This document shows positions 1 through 8,504 of a stretch of 30,771 nucleotides of DNA, one piece after another; position 1 is the first letter of the stretch, and each line of letters begins with the position of its first letter. Source of the stretch: Prorocentrum cordatum (taxonomy: Eukaryota > Sar > Dinophyceae > Prorocentrales > Prorocentraceae); NCBI GenBank assembly GCA_963575745.1, contig CAUYUJ010020757.1:54017-84787 (forward strand), read 5' to 3'. The position numbers and the translations under genes were made by a program. The notes below the pieces were generated by a model, which ran no database searches, had not been told where the DNA came from, and was given only the letters and a program-made list of their open reading frames with translations.

Positions 1-2
1 TG

Positions 3-330
3 AGCCGCGCCAGAGCGGAGCAGAACGGTGTTATGTTTGTCGTCTGCAGGGAGGTGACGAACCAACAACACACACACCCATACCCATAGGGGGGTCGGAA
101 AGGGCTATGGGTGCGTGTTGTCGGATGGGTATCCCCTCTCGAACGGGAGCGTTCCCTAGGGTCCGACAACCCGCACCCATACCCATAGCCAGTCCTCCTC
201 CCAACTACCCCCTTATGGGTATGGGTGTGTTTTGTTCGTTCGTCAGGAGGTGCAGGACAAAACGGGTATAGCAGAAGGAAGCACTTGTTTGGTCGGCGGG
301 TCGAGAGCGGGCCTCTTCCGGTTAAGAGCT
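3..330 (+). other. Exon-like open frame split by a small insertion
   Basis: Seen: the frame from position 3 reads without a stop through an ATG at 33-35 to the insertion at about 50. The frame starting at 247 reads on without a stop past 330. The two are in different frames in the genomic sequence, but become one frame if 51-246 is removed as an intron; the joint would lie in CTGCAGG|GAGGTGCAGG. The last part (about 285-325) is also a dispersed repeat with an inverted copy near 25,990-26,040, so it may not be protein-coding throughout. I do not recognise the peptide. Inference: remnant or terminal exon of a host gene carrying an introner-like element. The evidence is the restored frame only. 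Confidence 0.3.
50..252. mobile_element. Fold-back introner-like element A
   Basis: Seen: outer inverted repeats at 56-88 and 214-244 (gacgaac at the ends, then matching runs of acccatacccata). A second nested inverted pair lies at about 104-125 and 160-188. A direct repeat GGAGGTG flanks the element at 50-56 and 246-252, as expected for a target-site duplication. Possible splice boundaries coincide with the duplication: the insert ends TCGTCAG|G, and starts either GTGACG (position 54) or GAGGTG (position 51). GA, GC and GT donors with AG|G acceptors are reported for dinoflagellate introns. No coding capacity. Inference: a non-autonomous DNA element that can be spliced out. It could equally be an ordinary MITE in non-coding DNA. 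Confidence 0.55.
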
Positions 331-383
331 AGGCGGGGCGCGCGAAACACTAATTGGGGAGACGGCACGGGCGGGCGCACGGC

Positions 384-436
384 AAAAGCAAAAGGAAACA
401 CAGAACGAAAGCAAAACAAAGGACAACGTTTAGGTC
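384..436. mobile_element. Possible lone terminus of the element-B family
   Basis: An A/C-rich stretch ends in caacgtttaggtc at about 423-435. This matches the right end of the complete element at 5738-5900, which is also preceded by an A-rich run with aaac and caac words. On the minus strand the flanking sequence reads as an open peptide (positions 654 down to 430) that stops at the TAA inside the terminus, as happens in element B. No matching left terminus was found upstream, so this is either a truncated copy or a chance match of 13 bases. Confidence 0.3.
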
Positions 437-649
437 TCGCCCTGCTCCAGAGCGTTGCGGAGCATTGTGTGGGCGTACTGGAACGCTTTGGAGCGATCCA
501 TCCCGGTCTTGGGCCCGCCCGACGTGTGTCTCCTCTCGGTGCGGAGCTGGGGCCACGACAGAAGAGAACCGAGCAAGCAGCTGCGGGAGCGAAGTGCGCA
601 TGCCGGGAGGCACCGCGCCGAGAGAGACGGAGTTGGACAGCAAAGCGTG

Positions 650-1603
650 CACACGCCGATACATCAGCCTGATTACCCACCGGTCATTGAAAGGCTATTC
701 AAAGCGCCTTCCTACTTCAATGATCGAGTGGCTTCACTTTTACGCAGTGGACGCCGAGCGCTGTTTGAGAGCACCCGCGAGCTCCAGGAGAGCTTGCAGG
801 CCTACTTGGACCGTCGTGAACGCCAATTCTGTGAGGGCGAGGGGGGCGACTTGTGGATTTCGGACAAGCTGAAGGGTTTCATGATGGAGGAAAGCGCGTC
901 ACTGTCTGGGCAGGGGATGCAGAACCTCCGCGCCTTGACCCCCGGCGACTTGCAGTTCAATGGCGTGTGCTGGGCGTTGAGCCAGCTCGACTACATCACT
1001 TTTGAGCGCCTTCTTCCAAGTAGGTCTGGCATCCTCGCCTCGTTTCCGACCGAAGGCCCAGAGGCCGACGGCAGGCTGTTGTCAGATCCCTCTCATTTCT
1101 TTCCTTCCTCCTCGTCGGGTCCAGGCCAGGCCGAGGCAGACCAGAGGGAAGACGTCGATGGGAACCTGGAGCAAGCCTCTTCGGGCGAGGATGCCGACGA
1201 TCTCTCGTCAACGGCGGACATTTCGATGGTGCTGGCTGAATTGGAGGAGCTGGACCTAGACGAAGAGGGTGCTGAGACATTTCTGGCATGAGTGAAACGG
1301 CGCACCTGGAAAGAGAACGAGGATCTGAAGCGGGCAGCCAAACGTGATCGCGAGTTCCATGGGGGCGGCACAGATCAACTACCGGGAGCTCGCGACAGGG
1401 CCCCACCTCCTCCACTTGCCAGCGGCGGAGGCCGCGGTGGCCGGGCAAAAGGCAAAGGGCGTGGCCAGACGCAACGGAAGGCCAAGTACGCTGGCATGCC
1501 GATCGAGGAGGTCATCAAGGTCACCCGGTGTCGCATCAGTGACGAGCGCGGCCACTGGTCTCGGTCGGGAATGTCGGAAGAAGGCCAGTGGAGCTCGAGT
1601 TGA
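650..1603 (+). pseudogene. Copia-like retrotransposon gag remnant with zinc knuckle
   Basis: Role in an intact element: Gag forms the virus-like particle and binds the RNA. The frame runs from before 650 to a TGA at 1289-1291 and continues in the same frame to 1603. It contains a helical segment, then an acidic Asp/Glu/Ser-rich stretch (about 1130-1280), a basic Gly/Lys/Arg linker (about 1420-1490), and a degenerate CCHC knuckle near 1529-1580. In the knuckle the sequence is Cys-Arg-Ile-Ser where the second Cys is expected, followed by Gly-His-Trp. The last Cys is met only after a change to frame 3. Damage seen: the in-frame TGA, the lost Cys and a frameshift near 1570-1585. The true start is unclear. 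The layout resembles dinoflagellate copia elements as I remember them; no alignment was run. Confidence 0.6.
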
Positions 1604-2140
1604 TCGTCAGCTGGCGCCCTGCACCTTCGCCTGTCTGAACGAGGAGCCCTCTCTGGACATGCCGGGCGCGCTGAAGGAGGTGCGCGAGCATTTGGGCGAG
1701 GTCCACTTCGCTACCCGCCCATCACAGGGGCTGGTTGGCCCTGGCGCCAGCATCGACCTGGTGTGCCGCCTCTCCCTGAACCAGGGGGCTCGCGAGATGG
1801 CGAAGATCGGCTTGGCGCGCGTAGTGATCCCAGCCGGCGCTGGAAAGCCGCTGCGCCCAGCCCGAGGGGTTGGCGGCGCGGCGGGTCCGATCGCGCCAAT
1901 CCTCTTTCCGTCGACGCTGGGCGGGGTCTCCGGGGTGATCGAGGCGACACTTTGGCCGAGGATGTGCCTCGAATCCTGAGCGTGAACCTGCTGGACTTCC
2001 TGGGCCGCGCGATCCACCTGCAGAAGGGCGCCATGATCGTCGAGCGCCTCGGCCAGGGGCTGAGTTTGACCGAGCTCCCCTCCGGGCGCCGCATGGCCTA
2101 CATGTCGCCCCGCTGCATTCCGAGCCGATGTCGTCCCAGG
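1590..2140 (+). pseudogene. Retroelement aspartic protease remnant
   Basis: Continues gag in frame 3 to about 1960, then moves to frame 2 (ILSVNLLDFLGRAIHL, about 1973-2020; LPSGRRMAYM, about 2075-2105). An intact protease cuts the Gag-Pol polyprotein and needs an Asp-Thr-Gly active site. At 1736-1760 the reading is VGPGASIDLV where the family pattern would be VDTGASIDLV, so the catalytic Asp appears lost. Downstream, a GGVSGVIEATL segment followed by a leucine-rich strand is typical of the C-terminal half of these proteases. Frameshift near 1950-1965. The assignment rests on order (after the zinc knuckle, before integrase) and on these motifs. Confidence 0.5.
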
Positions 2141-3470
2141 GCGGGCTGGAGGCGCACCCTCTCGTGAAGAGCGACTCGCTCCGCTTGAAGGCGGGGGCCG
2201 GCCCGCTTGAGATCGCGGAGGGCGGGTCCATCCGCGTTGTGGCGAGGCGCGGTTTCGCCGTCATCGGCATTTACATCGCCATCGGTCTCATCGGCGCCGG
2301 GGGCCCCAAGGCTCTCGGCGGGCCCTCTCGAGAGATCAAAAAGAAGGAGGACGTTCAGGGCGACTTCCAGGGCTCAGGGGGCCCGGGGTCCACGGTCCGA
2401 TCTCTGGGTCGCTTCTGGGCCCGAAGGCTCTCCAGGAACCGCGCCAAGATCAGGGTTCGGGCCTTTGGGCTCGGATTTCCGGAGGCCCCCGGGGGGTGCA
2501 ATTCAATGTCGAGCCGAAGCGATCGGCGCGAACTCACTTTCGAGAACTCCTTGGGGCCGGCCGGCGCGAGGCAGCCAGTCAGAGCGCGCCGCCAGGGGGC
2601 CCGGGGGGAACGCTGTCTGGATCTTAGCGGGCGGGGCTGACGGATCGCCGAAGGCTGGGAAACCGGGCCCAAGATCAAGGATAGCGATCGAGACCAGGGC
2701 GACCTTTTCGAATCGAGACCAGGACAGCCTCGAAACACAAGGGCCATCAAACCAGCGCGAGCTAAACGATCGGTCTGGAGACATTTCGGCTCGACCCATT
2801 TCGGTCAGGCTAGTGTTCAATGATTTCTGAACCCTCAGTTCCAGTCAGCGCGCAGAGGATCTGGGCCCTGCTCGGATCGCCGGGCCACGCGAACACGCTG
2901 ATCAGCGGCGGCAGGGCCTCGTCCAGCTCGGGGGCGCGCAACGCCATGCCTCCTGCCCCGACGAGCAGGCCCCAGAGTGACAGACCCCGGGGGCCGGCCG
3001 AGAGCAGCCGCCGGCGGCCGTTGCCCGGGGCGCACCGCGAGGCGCAGGCGGCAGTGTGGGCGGCCCAGTCAGCGGCGGCGCGGGCGGCTCAGGAGCGCCC
3101 GGAGAGGCCTGGACAGCCCGCGGCAGAGCTTCTTCCGCCCGGGGCCTTGCCGAAGCCCCCGCCGCTGGAGTCAAGCCAGCGCTGGGGCCAGCGAACCTCT
3201 CGCCACCGCCGCTGGCGCAACCGCCTCGCGCAGGCGAGCCGCCGCCTCCGCCGCGGTTTCCATGCTTCTCCCCCGAAGGGGGCGCCCTTTGTTCGCTGGG
3301 CTGGGTCGACGGCAACCAGTTTAACGACGATCGCGAAGTAACTGCGCCCCAGGCCATGACAAACAGAATGGCGCCGTTCCTCTCCGAGAGAGCGGATCCT
3401 TCCTGCGACGGAAAGCACAGTCCCGAGGAGGGGTTCGAGGGCTTCGGGCCCCCCCCTGAGTCGAGGGGGG
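2141..3470 (+). other. Retrotransposon linker, no recognisable domain
   Basis: GC-rich sequence between the protease-like and pre-integrase segments. Several overlapping open frames exist, but none shows a motif I recognise. From about 2950 to 3280 it is rich in Pro, Ala, Arg and Gly codons in every frame, as in the low-complexity linkers of large copia elements. Treated as decayed internal sequence of the same element, because recognisable domains flank it on the same strand. Confidence 0.35.
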
Positions 3471-3990
3471 GGTGCCGCGCGACCTTCGTGGAGGTGCTCT
3501 CGCCGCCCCAGATCTCCTCGGAGCTTGCAAGGCGCGGGGCTGTCCTGAGCGATCGCCCGAGCTTCGACGGGGAGCTGGGTCGGGACTCGGGCCAAACCAC
3601 TGCCTTCAGGAACGCTGTGAACGTCTGCGGAGGACCGAGCCCCAAACAATGTGGCTCAGCCCCGAATGTAGCGCCTTTTCAGCTCTCAAAAACATCGACA
3701 TGCGTCGACGACTCCAGAGGGCCGTAGTCGAGTGATCTCCGAGGGTCTGAAGGCGCTTGCCTCGTGCGTGGAACTGGCGCTGTATCGGGCCCAGCGAGGC
3801 CGATTTTTCGCGTTCGAGCACCTCCCTTTTCGCCGCGTCGTGGATGGCTGAGGTGGTCGGCGCCGTGGCTCGGCCGCCTAGCGCGCGGGAACTATGGGTG
3901 GACATGTGCGCGCGCGACCTGCAGGTGCACCCGGGCGGGCGCAGCAAGAAATCCACCGGGATATTCGCGAGCCATCCCAGGATTTAGAAG
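3470..3990 (+). pseudogene. Conserved pre-integrase segment of the copia-like element
   Basis: Three frames join into one recognisable segment: frame 2 to about 3640 (VLSPPQISSELARRG), frame 1 around 3645-3735 (WLSPECSAFSALKNIDM), frame 3 around 3735-3830 (an ALYRAQRGRFFAFEH segment), then frame 1 again (AASWMAEVV, VDMCARDLQVHPGG, KKSTGIFASHP) to a TAG at about 3985. From memory, segments of this type (Ser-Pro-x-Cys, then Phe-Glu-His, then Asp-Met-Cys) are common upstream of integrase in dinoflagellate retroelements; their function is not known to me. At least three frameshifts make it non-functional. A homology search would settle the family. Confidence 0.45.
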
Positions 3991-3993
3991 GAG

Positions 3994-5380
3994 TTGACGG
4001 GTCAACTATGTCTCGGGGGCCACCGACGCATCATCGTTGAGAACCGGCTTCTTCGGAAAGCTCAAGTGCACCCCCTAGTTTTGTTCGGGCGATGTCTAGG
4101 GCCGTCTTGGAGACTTGGAGCAGCGATCGGCCGCCGCCACCCACCTCCTGGCGCGGCGTGTCCGAGGGGCCAGACGCCCAATCCCCTCTCGCCCTTCCGG
4201 CGCTGGAGGCGCCGGAGGAGCCGGGCGAGGAGGGGGCGGAGTCTGACCCCGACGAGCCAGAGCCGGCGCCAGCCGGTGCAGGAGACGGCTCCGAAGGTCA
4301 CCGAGGCTGAACAGAGGTTGGTCGCGAAGTTGCACGTTGACATGGGGCATCCTGAGTTGCGGAATATTGTGCGAGCTTTGAGAGCTGGCGGCGCCGAGGC
4401 GAGAACTCTTCGGTGGACCAGAGATAACTTCGAGTGCTACTGAGTGCGAGGAGAGGAGAGGCCCTGACAACCGCGGAAGAGCAGCTCTCCCCCGCGCGTT
4501 CTGCTTCAATCACACTCTAGGCGTCGACCTGTTTTACTTGGGATTATCCAGCGTTCTCTCTCCCATCTTGAACGCGGTGGACCGGATCGAACTTTCAAGT
4601 GTGCGTGAGATTGTCAGGCGCCAAGGCCTCCGCCGTCTGGTACGGGTTCGTCTCTTCCTGGATGCGCCCCTTCGGCCCCCCCCATGTCATGATTGCCGAC
4701 GGGGGGCCCGAATTCCACGACCAGTTCTCCAGGGGGTTAGAGCAGCGAGGGGTCTTGCAGAATTTTGCGGATGCCCATTGTGCCTGGCAGAACGGGGGGG
4801 GGCCGAACGCCGCGGGGGTTGGATCGGATCCAGGGGGGAAATCGACTCGGGTTCGGAGCTTCCCACCAGTCTCGAAGAACTGGACTCCCTGAATAGCGAG
4901 TTAACGGCGCGCGAGAACCGCAACTGGCACCGAGGGGGATTCCCCCTTTGCAATTGGTTTTTGGATGCCGCCCCAGACTGCCCCACGAGCTCCTTTCCGA
5001 CGACGCCCTGGGGCTCCCTGGGTGGCAGGAGATGGTCGAGCCCCCCTCGGAGCGAGACGACGCTTGGTCAGAATTCGCCAGAGCGCAACGCGTGCGCGAC
5101 CGAGTTCGACAGCTGGCGATGGAGACAACGGCGTGAGACCATGTCCAGAAAGCGACTCGGGCCCGGGGACACCCAGGGAAAGCTTTCGCCCCAGGACAGC
5201 GGGCGATCGCATGGCGACGGCTTGCGCGCAACACTTCCAGGTCTCAGACTTCATTGGCCCCCCCGTTGGAGCCGGCGGTGGGGCCGAGGTGGCCCAGCGC
5301 TGGTCCTGTCCAGCAGACAAGGGCGAAGGTGGCCTTTTTCGCCCCCTTCGGACCCCATTGGGGGCATTCGTATTTAACTG
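3994..5380 (+). pseudogene. Copia-like integrase remnant
   Basis: An intact integrase inserts the cDNA into the genome. Seen: an HHCC zinc-binding start at about 4318-4443 (LHVDMGHPEL with His-x4-His, later FECY), followed by a TGA where the second Cys region begins. Frame 2 then reads a segment containing SVREIVRRQ. Frame 3 gives the catalytic core with ADGGPEF (about 4695-4715) and AWQNG (about 4783-4797). Frame 1 (4948-5136) gives QLVFGCRPRLPHELLSDD and an Ala/Arg-rich helix, stopping at TGA 5134-5136. Two further frame changes bring the reading to the GAG microsatellite. No reverse transcriptase or RNase H follows, so the 3' half is missing. The homology is clear to me by motif; the element is dead. 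Confidence 0.75.
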
Positions 5381-5383
5381 TCA

Positions 5384-5476
5384 GGAGGAGGAGGAGGAGG
5401 AGGAGGAGGAGGAGGAGGAGGAGGAGGAGGAGGAGGAGGAGGAGGAGGAGGAGGAGGAGGAGGAGGAGGAGGAGGA
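5384..5476 (+). repeat. (GGA)n microsatellite, about 31 units
   Basis: Uninterrupted GGA triplets follow the integrase remnant directly and mark the end of recognisable retrotransposon sequence. The purine-only strand can form triplex DNA. Reading frames through it give poly-Glu, poly-Arg or poly-Gly and are not evidence of a gene. Confidence 0.97.
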
Positions 5477-5514
5477 CGAGGGGGGGGCTTCTCTTCTGAG
5501 AGTCGATGAGATAG

Positions 5515-5634
5515 CGCCGATTCAGCGCCGGTCAGCGCCAGCGAGCCTCGATCCAGCGCCGATCAGCGCCGATCTCGCGTCGACGAGTGTCGATTCGCAA
5601 GAGCCGACACGATGTTATGGGAGGCTCCCATGAG
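5515..5634. repeat. Dispersed repeat: GATCAGCGCC units plus a palindromic tail
   Basis: Several imperfect copies of a ~10-bp unit (cgatcagcgc and variants) are followed by TCGATTCGCAAGA and then atgttatgggaggctccc. The same order, unit then tail, recurs at 10,838-10,952 with TCGACTCGCAAGACA and the identical atgttatgggaggctccc. Two copies with the same internal arrangement show a dispersed repeat family. No coding role is seen. Confidence 0.7.
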
Positions 5635-6026
5635 CTGCCACGGAACTCCCATGGCAGCGCACCGGCCAGCGCCCCAGCGCCGGCCCAAAGCAGCAGCCCC
5701 CGACGCAGGTCTACATATGCGCCAGCGAGGCCGGGTGTGGCGAGGACCTGGGCTGGAACTAAACGCTGTTTTGCTGGACTTCGGCTGTGTTTTGTTTTTG
5801 TTTGGGGGAGGGAGGTACAGGAAAACAGATAGAGCAAAACGAAAAACAACACGGAAACAAAATAACAACAACGTTTAGGTCCAGCCCTGGCGAGGACCTG
5901 CGGTCCTTCCAAGACGCACACGTCCAGTTCGGGCGGCAGGCGCTGGCGATACACGCCGTGGCCCAGGACGGCCGCGTGTGCTACATGCGGAGGAGGGCCG
6001 GTCGAGACAACCCGCGTGTCATGAAG
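5634..6026 (+). other. Exon-like open frame interrupted by element B
   Basis: Frame 3 is open from 5634. It carries TQVYICASEAGCGEDL up to the insertion at 5750 and resumes in the same frame at 5892 with RSFQDAHVQFGRQALAIHA, continuing to RDNPRVMK at about 6026. The insertion adds 150 bp (a multiple of three) and brings an in-frame TAA at 5760-5762; its exact loss restores one frame of about 80 codons. The composition is balanced and protein-like, unlike the repeat-derived frames around it. A possible donor AAG|GTCACA follows at 6026/6027. I do not recognise the protein. It may be an internal exon of a host gene or a gene fragment. Confidence 0.45.
5738..5900. mobile_element. Introner-like element B with 13-bp duplication
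   Basis: Seen: a perfect 13-bp direct repeat, tggcgaggacctg, at 5738-5750 and 5888-5900. Just inside are terminal inverted repeats: ggctggaactaaacg (5751-5765) and cgtttaggtccagcc (5872-5886), 14 of 15 paired. The interior is G/T-rich on the left and A/C-rich on the right, so it can partly fold back, and it codes for nothing. The duplication contains GAG|GAC. An intron from 5745 (GACCTG) to 5894 (GGCGAG) would be a GA-AG intron with a following G, and its removal recreates the empty site exactly. Known: introners with inverted repeats and target duplications occur in dinoflagellates and Amoebophrya. Inference: this is one; splicing itself is untested. Confidence 0.7.
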
Positions 6027-6080
6027 GTCACACGATTGATGTTCGTCTTTGTGTTGTCGTTTTTTGTTTGTTTTAGTTCG

Positions 6081-6470
6081 GGTTGTTGTTGATGTGGTGG
6101 TTGTGGTTGGTGTTGGTGTTGTTGTTGTTGTTGTTGTTGTTGTTATCGTTGTTGTTGTTGTTGTTGTTGTGGTTGGTGTTGTTATTGTTGTCGTTGTGGT
6201 TGTTGCTGTTGTTGCTGTGGTTGTTGTTGTTGTCGTTGTTTTTGTTGTTGTTGATGCAGGTGGGGCAGGCCCCCACCCCCGGGGTATGGGGGTAGGGGTG
6301 GAGAGAGGGAACAACAGCACCAACAGCAACAACAGTAACACCAATAGCAACAACAACATCACCACCACCAACAACAACACAACAGCACCAATAGCAACAA
6401 CATCAGCACCAACAGCAACAACAGTAACACCAATAACAACAACAGGAGCACCAACATCAGTAACATCAAT
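6081..6470. repeat. GTT-rich and AAC-rich complementary arms
   Basis: A (GTT)n-like arm (about 6081-6255) is followed by a ~50-bp GC-rich centre with a short palindrome (gtggggcaggcccccac) and then an (AAC)n-like arm (about 6310-6470). The arms are complementary in sequence type, so the whole could form a very large hairpin. The right arm contains an internal duplication of about 88 bp (starts at about 6317 and 6405). Frames through it read poly-Val, poly-Leu or poly-Asn/Thr and are not taken as genes. Confidence 0.85.
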
Positions 6471-6620
6471 CATTCTAAGACTGTTCGCTCTTACTTGCCC
6501 GTGTCTCATTCAAAACGAGTTTCCCACACCCTCGATACCCGCCCCTTTCGTCTTCGATCACACCCCTTTTTTTTGGGGGGATTCTTTCTCTTTGCGGGGG
6601 GCGGCGGGCTTAGACAGGTG
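6470..6620 (+). repeat. Dispersed repeat C, copy 1
   Basis: The words gttcgctctta, cacaccctcgatacccgccc and tttcgtcttcgatca occur in the same order at 7797-7910 (cgttcgctctta, aacccccgacacccgccc, cttcgtctttgatc). Both copies lie just after an AAC-rich run and before a purine or GA block, so a larger unit has been duplicated. No coding potential is recognised. Confidence 0.6.
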
Positions 6621-6689
6621 GGCAAACCTGAACGGGCGGACAATCTTTCGTGGGCGTACATGTGCCCGCCATTGGAATTGGTGTGGGCC

Positions 6690-6797
6690 CTGCAAAAAGA
6701 GGAGGGGGAAAACGAGGGAGAGCGGGAGGAAGGGAGGGGGAGGGACGAAGGAACCGCCAGGAGAGAAGGAGCGAACAAGGGCGCGATTGATTAGAGG

Positions 6798-6837
<40 letters not shown>

Positions 6838-6880
6838 AACATATACATATACATACATATAAGAGAGGTAGAGAGAGAGG

Positions 6881-6920
<40 letters not shown>

Positions 6921-6955
6921 ACGAGAGAGAGAGAAACAAAAAAGAGCGAGAAACT

Positions 6956-7042
<87 letters not shown>

Positions 7043-7210
7043 GAGAGAGAGACAGAAACAGGGAAGGAGGAGACAGGAGAGGGGAGGGAGAAGGGAAGAG
7101 GGAGAGGGGGGAGAGGGGATAGGGCAGAGAGGCATAAGGACGAGGGACGAAAGGAGGGAGAGAGAAGGGAGGAGAGGAGGGAGGAGGGAGAGGGAGGAGG
7201 AGCAGGAAGG
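6690..7210. repeat. Polypurine block with (GA)n and (TA)n
   Basis: Purine-only or nearly purine-only for about 500 bp. It contains (GA)n at about 6800-6832, 6885-6915 and 6986-7034, a (TA)n run at 6958-6986, and G/A-rich irregular sequence to 7210. Such tracts can form triplex DNA and are slippage-prone. Long frames on both strands here are Ser/Leu or Arg/Glu repeats and were not annotated as genes. Confidence 0.95.
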
Positions 7211-7214
7211 TAAG

Positions 7215-7760
7215 AGCGCGAACGTTCGAGGAAGTCTTAGGCGAAAGCCCCGTTCCTGAAGGAAGTCTCGGGCGGGAGCCCACGACGGGCGGGCGATCCC
7301 CTGACGGGCGGGTCGGGCGGGTGGGACGTGCAAGCAGGATGCCTGAGTATGGCGAGAGCGCGATTCCTAAGTAAGTTGTGGCGGCGTCCTTGGCGCACCG
7401 TTTTTCCTGAGCGTCGAACGCGCGATCTCTGAATACATTGCATGGAAGTCACAGGCGAGAACGCAATTCTTGCATAACATGTGAGGGATTCTCTGGCGGG
7501 AGCGGGGGTCTTGATTAATTTGCGAGGAAGTTTTGGTTCAATTGCGAGGGCGTCTCAAGCGGGAACGCCGTTCCTGAGTAAATTGTAAGGAAGTCTCAGA
7601 TGGGAGCGGGGGTCCTGCCAACATTGCGAGGGAGCGATAGGCGGGAGCACCGATCCTGAGCGAATTTGATTCTCAGGCGGGAGCGGGGGTCTTGAGTAAA
7701 CTTGGAGGAAGTCTCAGGCGGGAGCCGTTGTTGTTGCTGCTGCGTATGCATTTGTGAGGG
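7215..7760 (+). repeat. Minisatellite D (about 35-45 bp unit), forward array
   Basis: The unit is close to cgaggaagtctcaggcggga followed by gcg, cgattcctgagtaaattg and variants. About ten diverged units are visible between 7228 and 7740, and the array ends in ggagccgttgttgttg. A GC-rich cluster of gacgggcgggtcgggcgggtg type lies at 7265-7322. More units occur at 8095-8140 and 8505-8730, again ending in gggagccgttgatgttg. The same unit in reverse orientation occurs at 18,190-18,480 and 20,640-20,830. No gene seen. Confidence 0.85.
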
Positions 7761-7796
7761 GGATCAACCATAAGTGATAACTCAACAACAACAACA

Positions 7797-8215
7797 ATCA
7801 CTTTAACTCGTTCGCTCTTATCTGCTCGCGCGTACCTCACCACGTATATCCCAAACCCCCGACACCCGCCCTCTTCGTCTTTGATCGTAACCCCTTTCCA
7901 GGGGGTACATCTTCCTGACCTGCCACGTGTGATGGGTGTAGCCCCTAAGAGAGCAAGCGGAGTGAGGATGAAGGAAACATGAGAGAGAGAGAGAGAGAGA
8001 GAGTGAGAGAGCGACAGAACCGCCGGGCCTGCCGTCACAGGCAAGTCAGGCGGGCGGCCCTGACGGGCGAGTCCAGCGGGCGGATCAAAGCGTGAGTCCT
8101 GAATGAATTGTGGGGAAGTCTCAGGCGAGAGCGTTCGGGTACATCTTTATTGCTTGGCACGTGCAGTTGGCGCGGCGCAGCCCCTAAAACAGGGACAGAG
8201 GGGAGACCGTGTATA
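7797..8215 (+). repeat. Dispersed repeat C, copy 2, with a partial tandem copy
   Basis: 7797-7910 matches 6470-6590 as described there. It continues as gggtacatcttcctgacctg, a cacgtg word and agcccctaa. That tail recurs at about 8150-8195 (gggtacatctttattgcttg, cacgtgcagttgg, agcccctaa). A (GA)n run at 7981-8003 and a GGGCGG-rich cluster at 8040-8085 lie between. The segment therefore repeats as a larger composite unit interleaved with minisatellite D. Confidence 0.6.
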
Positions 8216-8221
8216 TATATG

Positions 8222-8277
8222 TGTATATGCATGTATGTATGTATGTATGTATGTATGTATGTATGTATGTATGTATG

Positions 8278-8313
<36 letters not shown>
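8222..8313. repeat. (GTAT)n then (TA)n microsatellite
   Basis: About thirteen GTAT units (8232-8284) pass into an uninterrupted (TA)n run to 8313. Next to it, 8320-8440 holds short repeats of gggccac and gaagggcagc type. No gene. Confidence 0.97.
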
Positions 8314-8316
<3 letters not shown>

Positions 8317-8504
8317 GGGCCACTCAGGGCAGCGAGGGGCCACTGAGGGCAGCATCGGGGCCACGAAGGGCAGCGACTGGGCCACAAGGGGAGGGACCAC
8401 GAAGGGCAGCAATGAGGCACAACGGGCGCGAGCGAGCATGGGGCACGAAGGGCACTACCCTGACAGGCGGGCCGAGCGGGCGGATCGATCTTGACTTCTG
8501 TGTG

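Noticed and set aside
5384-5633. Long poly-Glu/poly-Arg frames over the GAG tract
   Set aside because: They exist because GGA triplets have no stop in any frame. The frames start in decayed integrase and end in a repeat.
6558-7333. Long minus-strand Ser/Leu/Pro-rich frames
   Set aside because: They follow the (GA)n and polypurine sequence and show no motif; the composition comes from the repeat.
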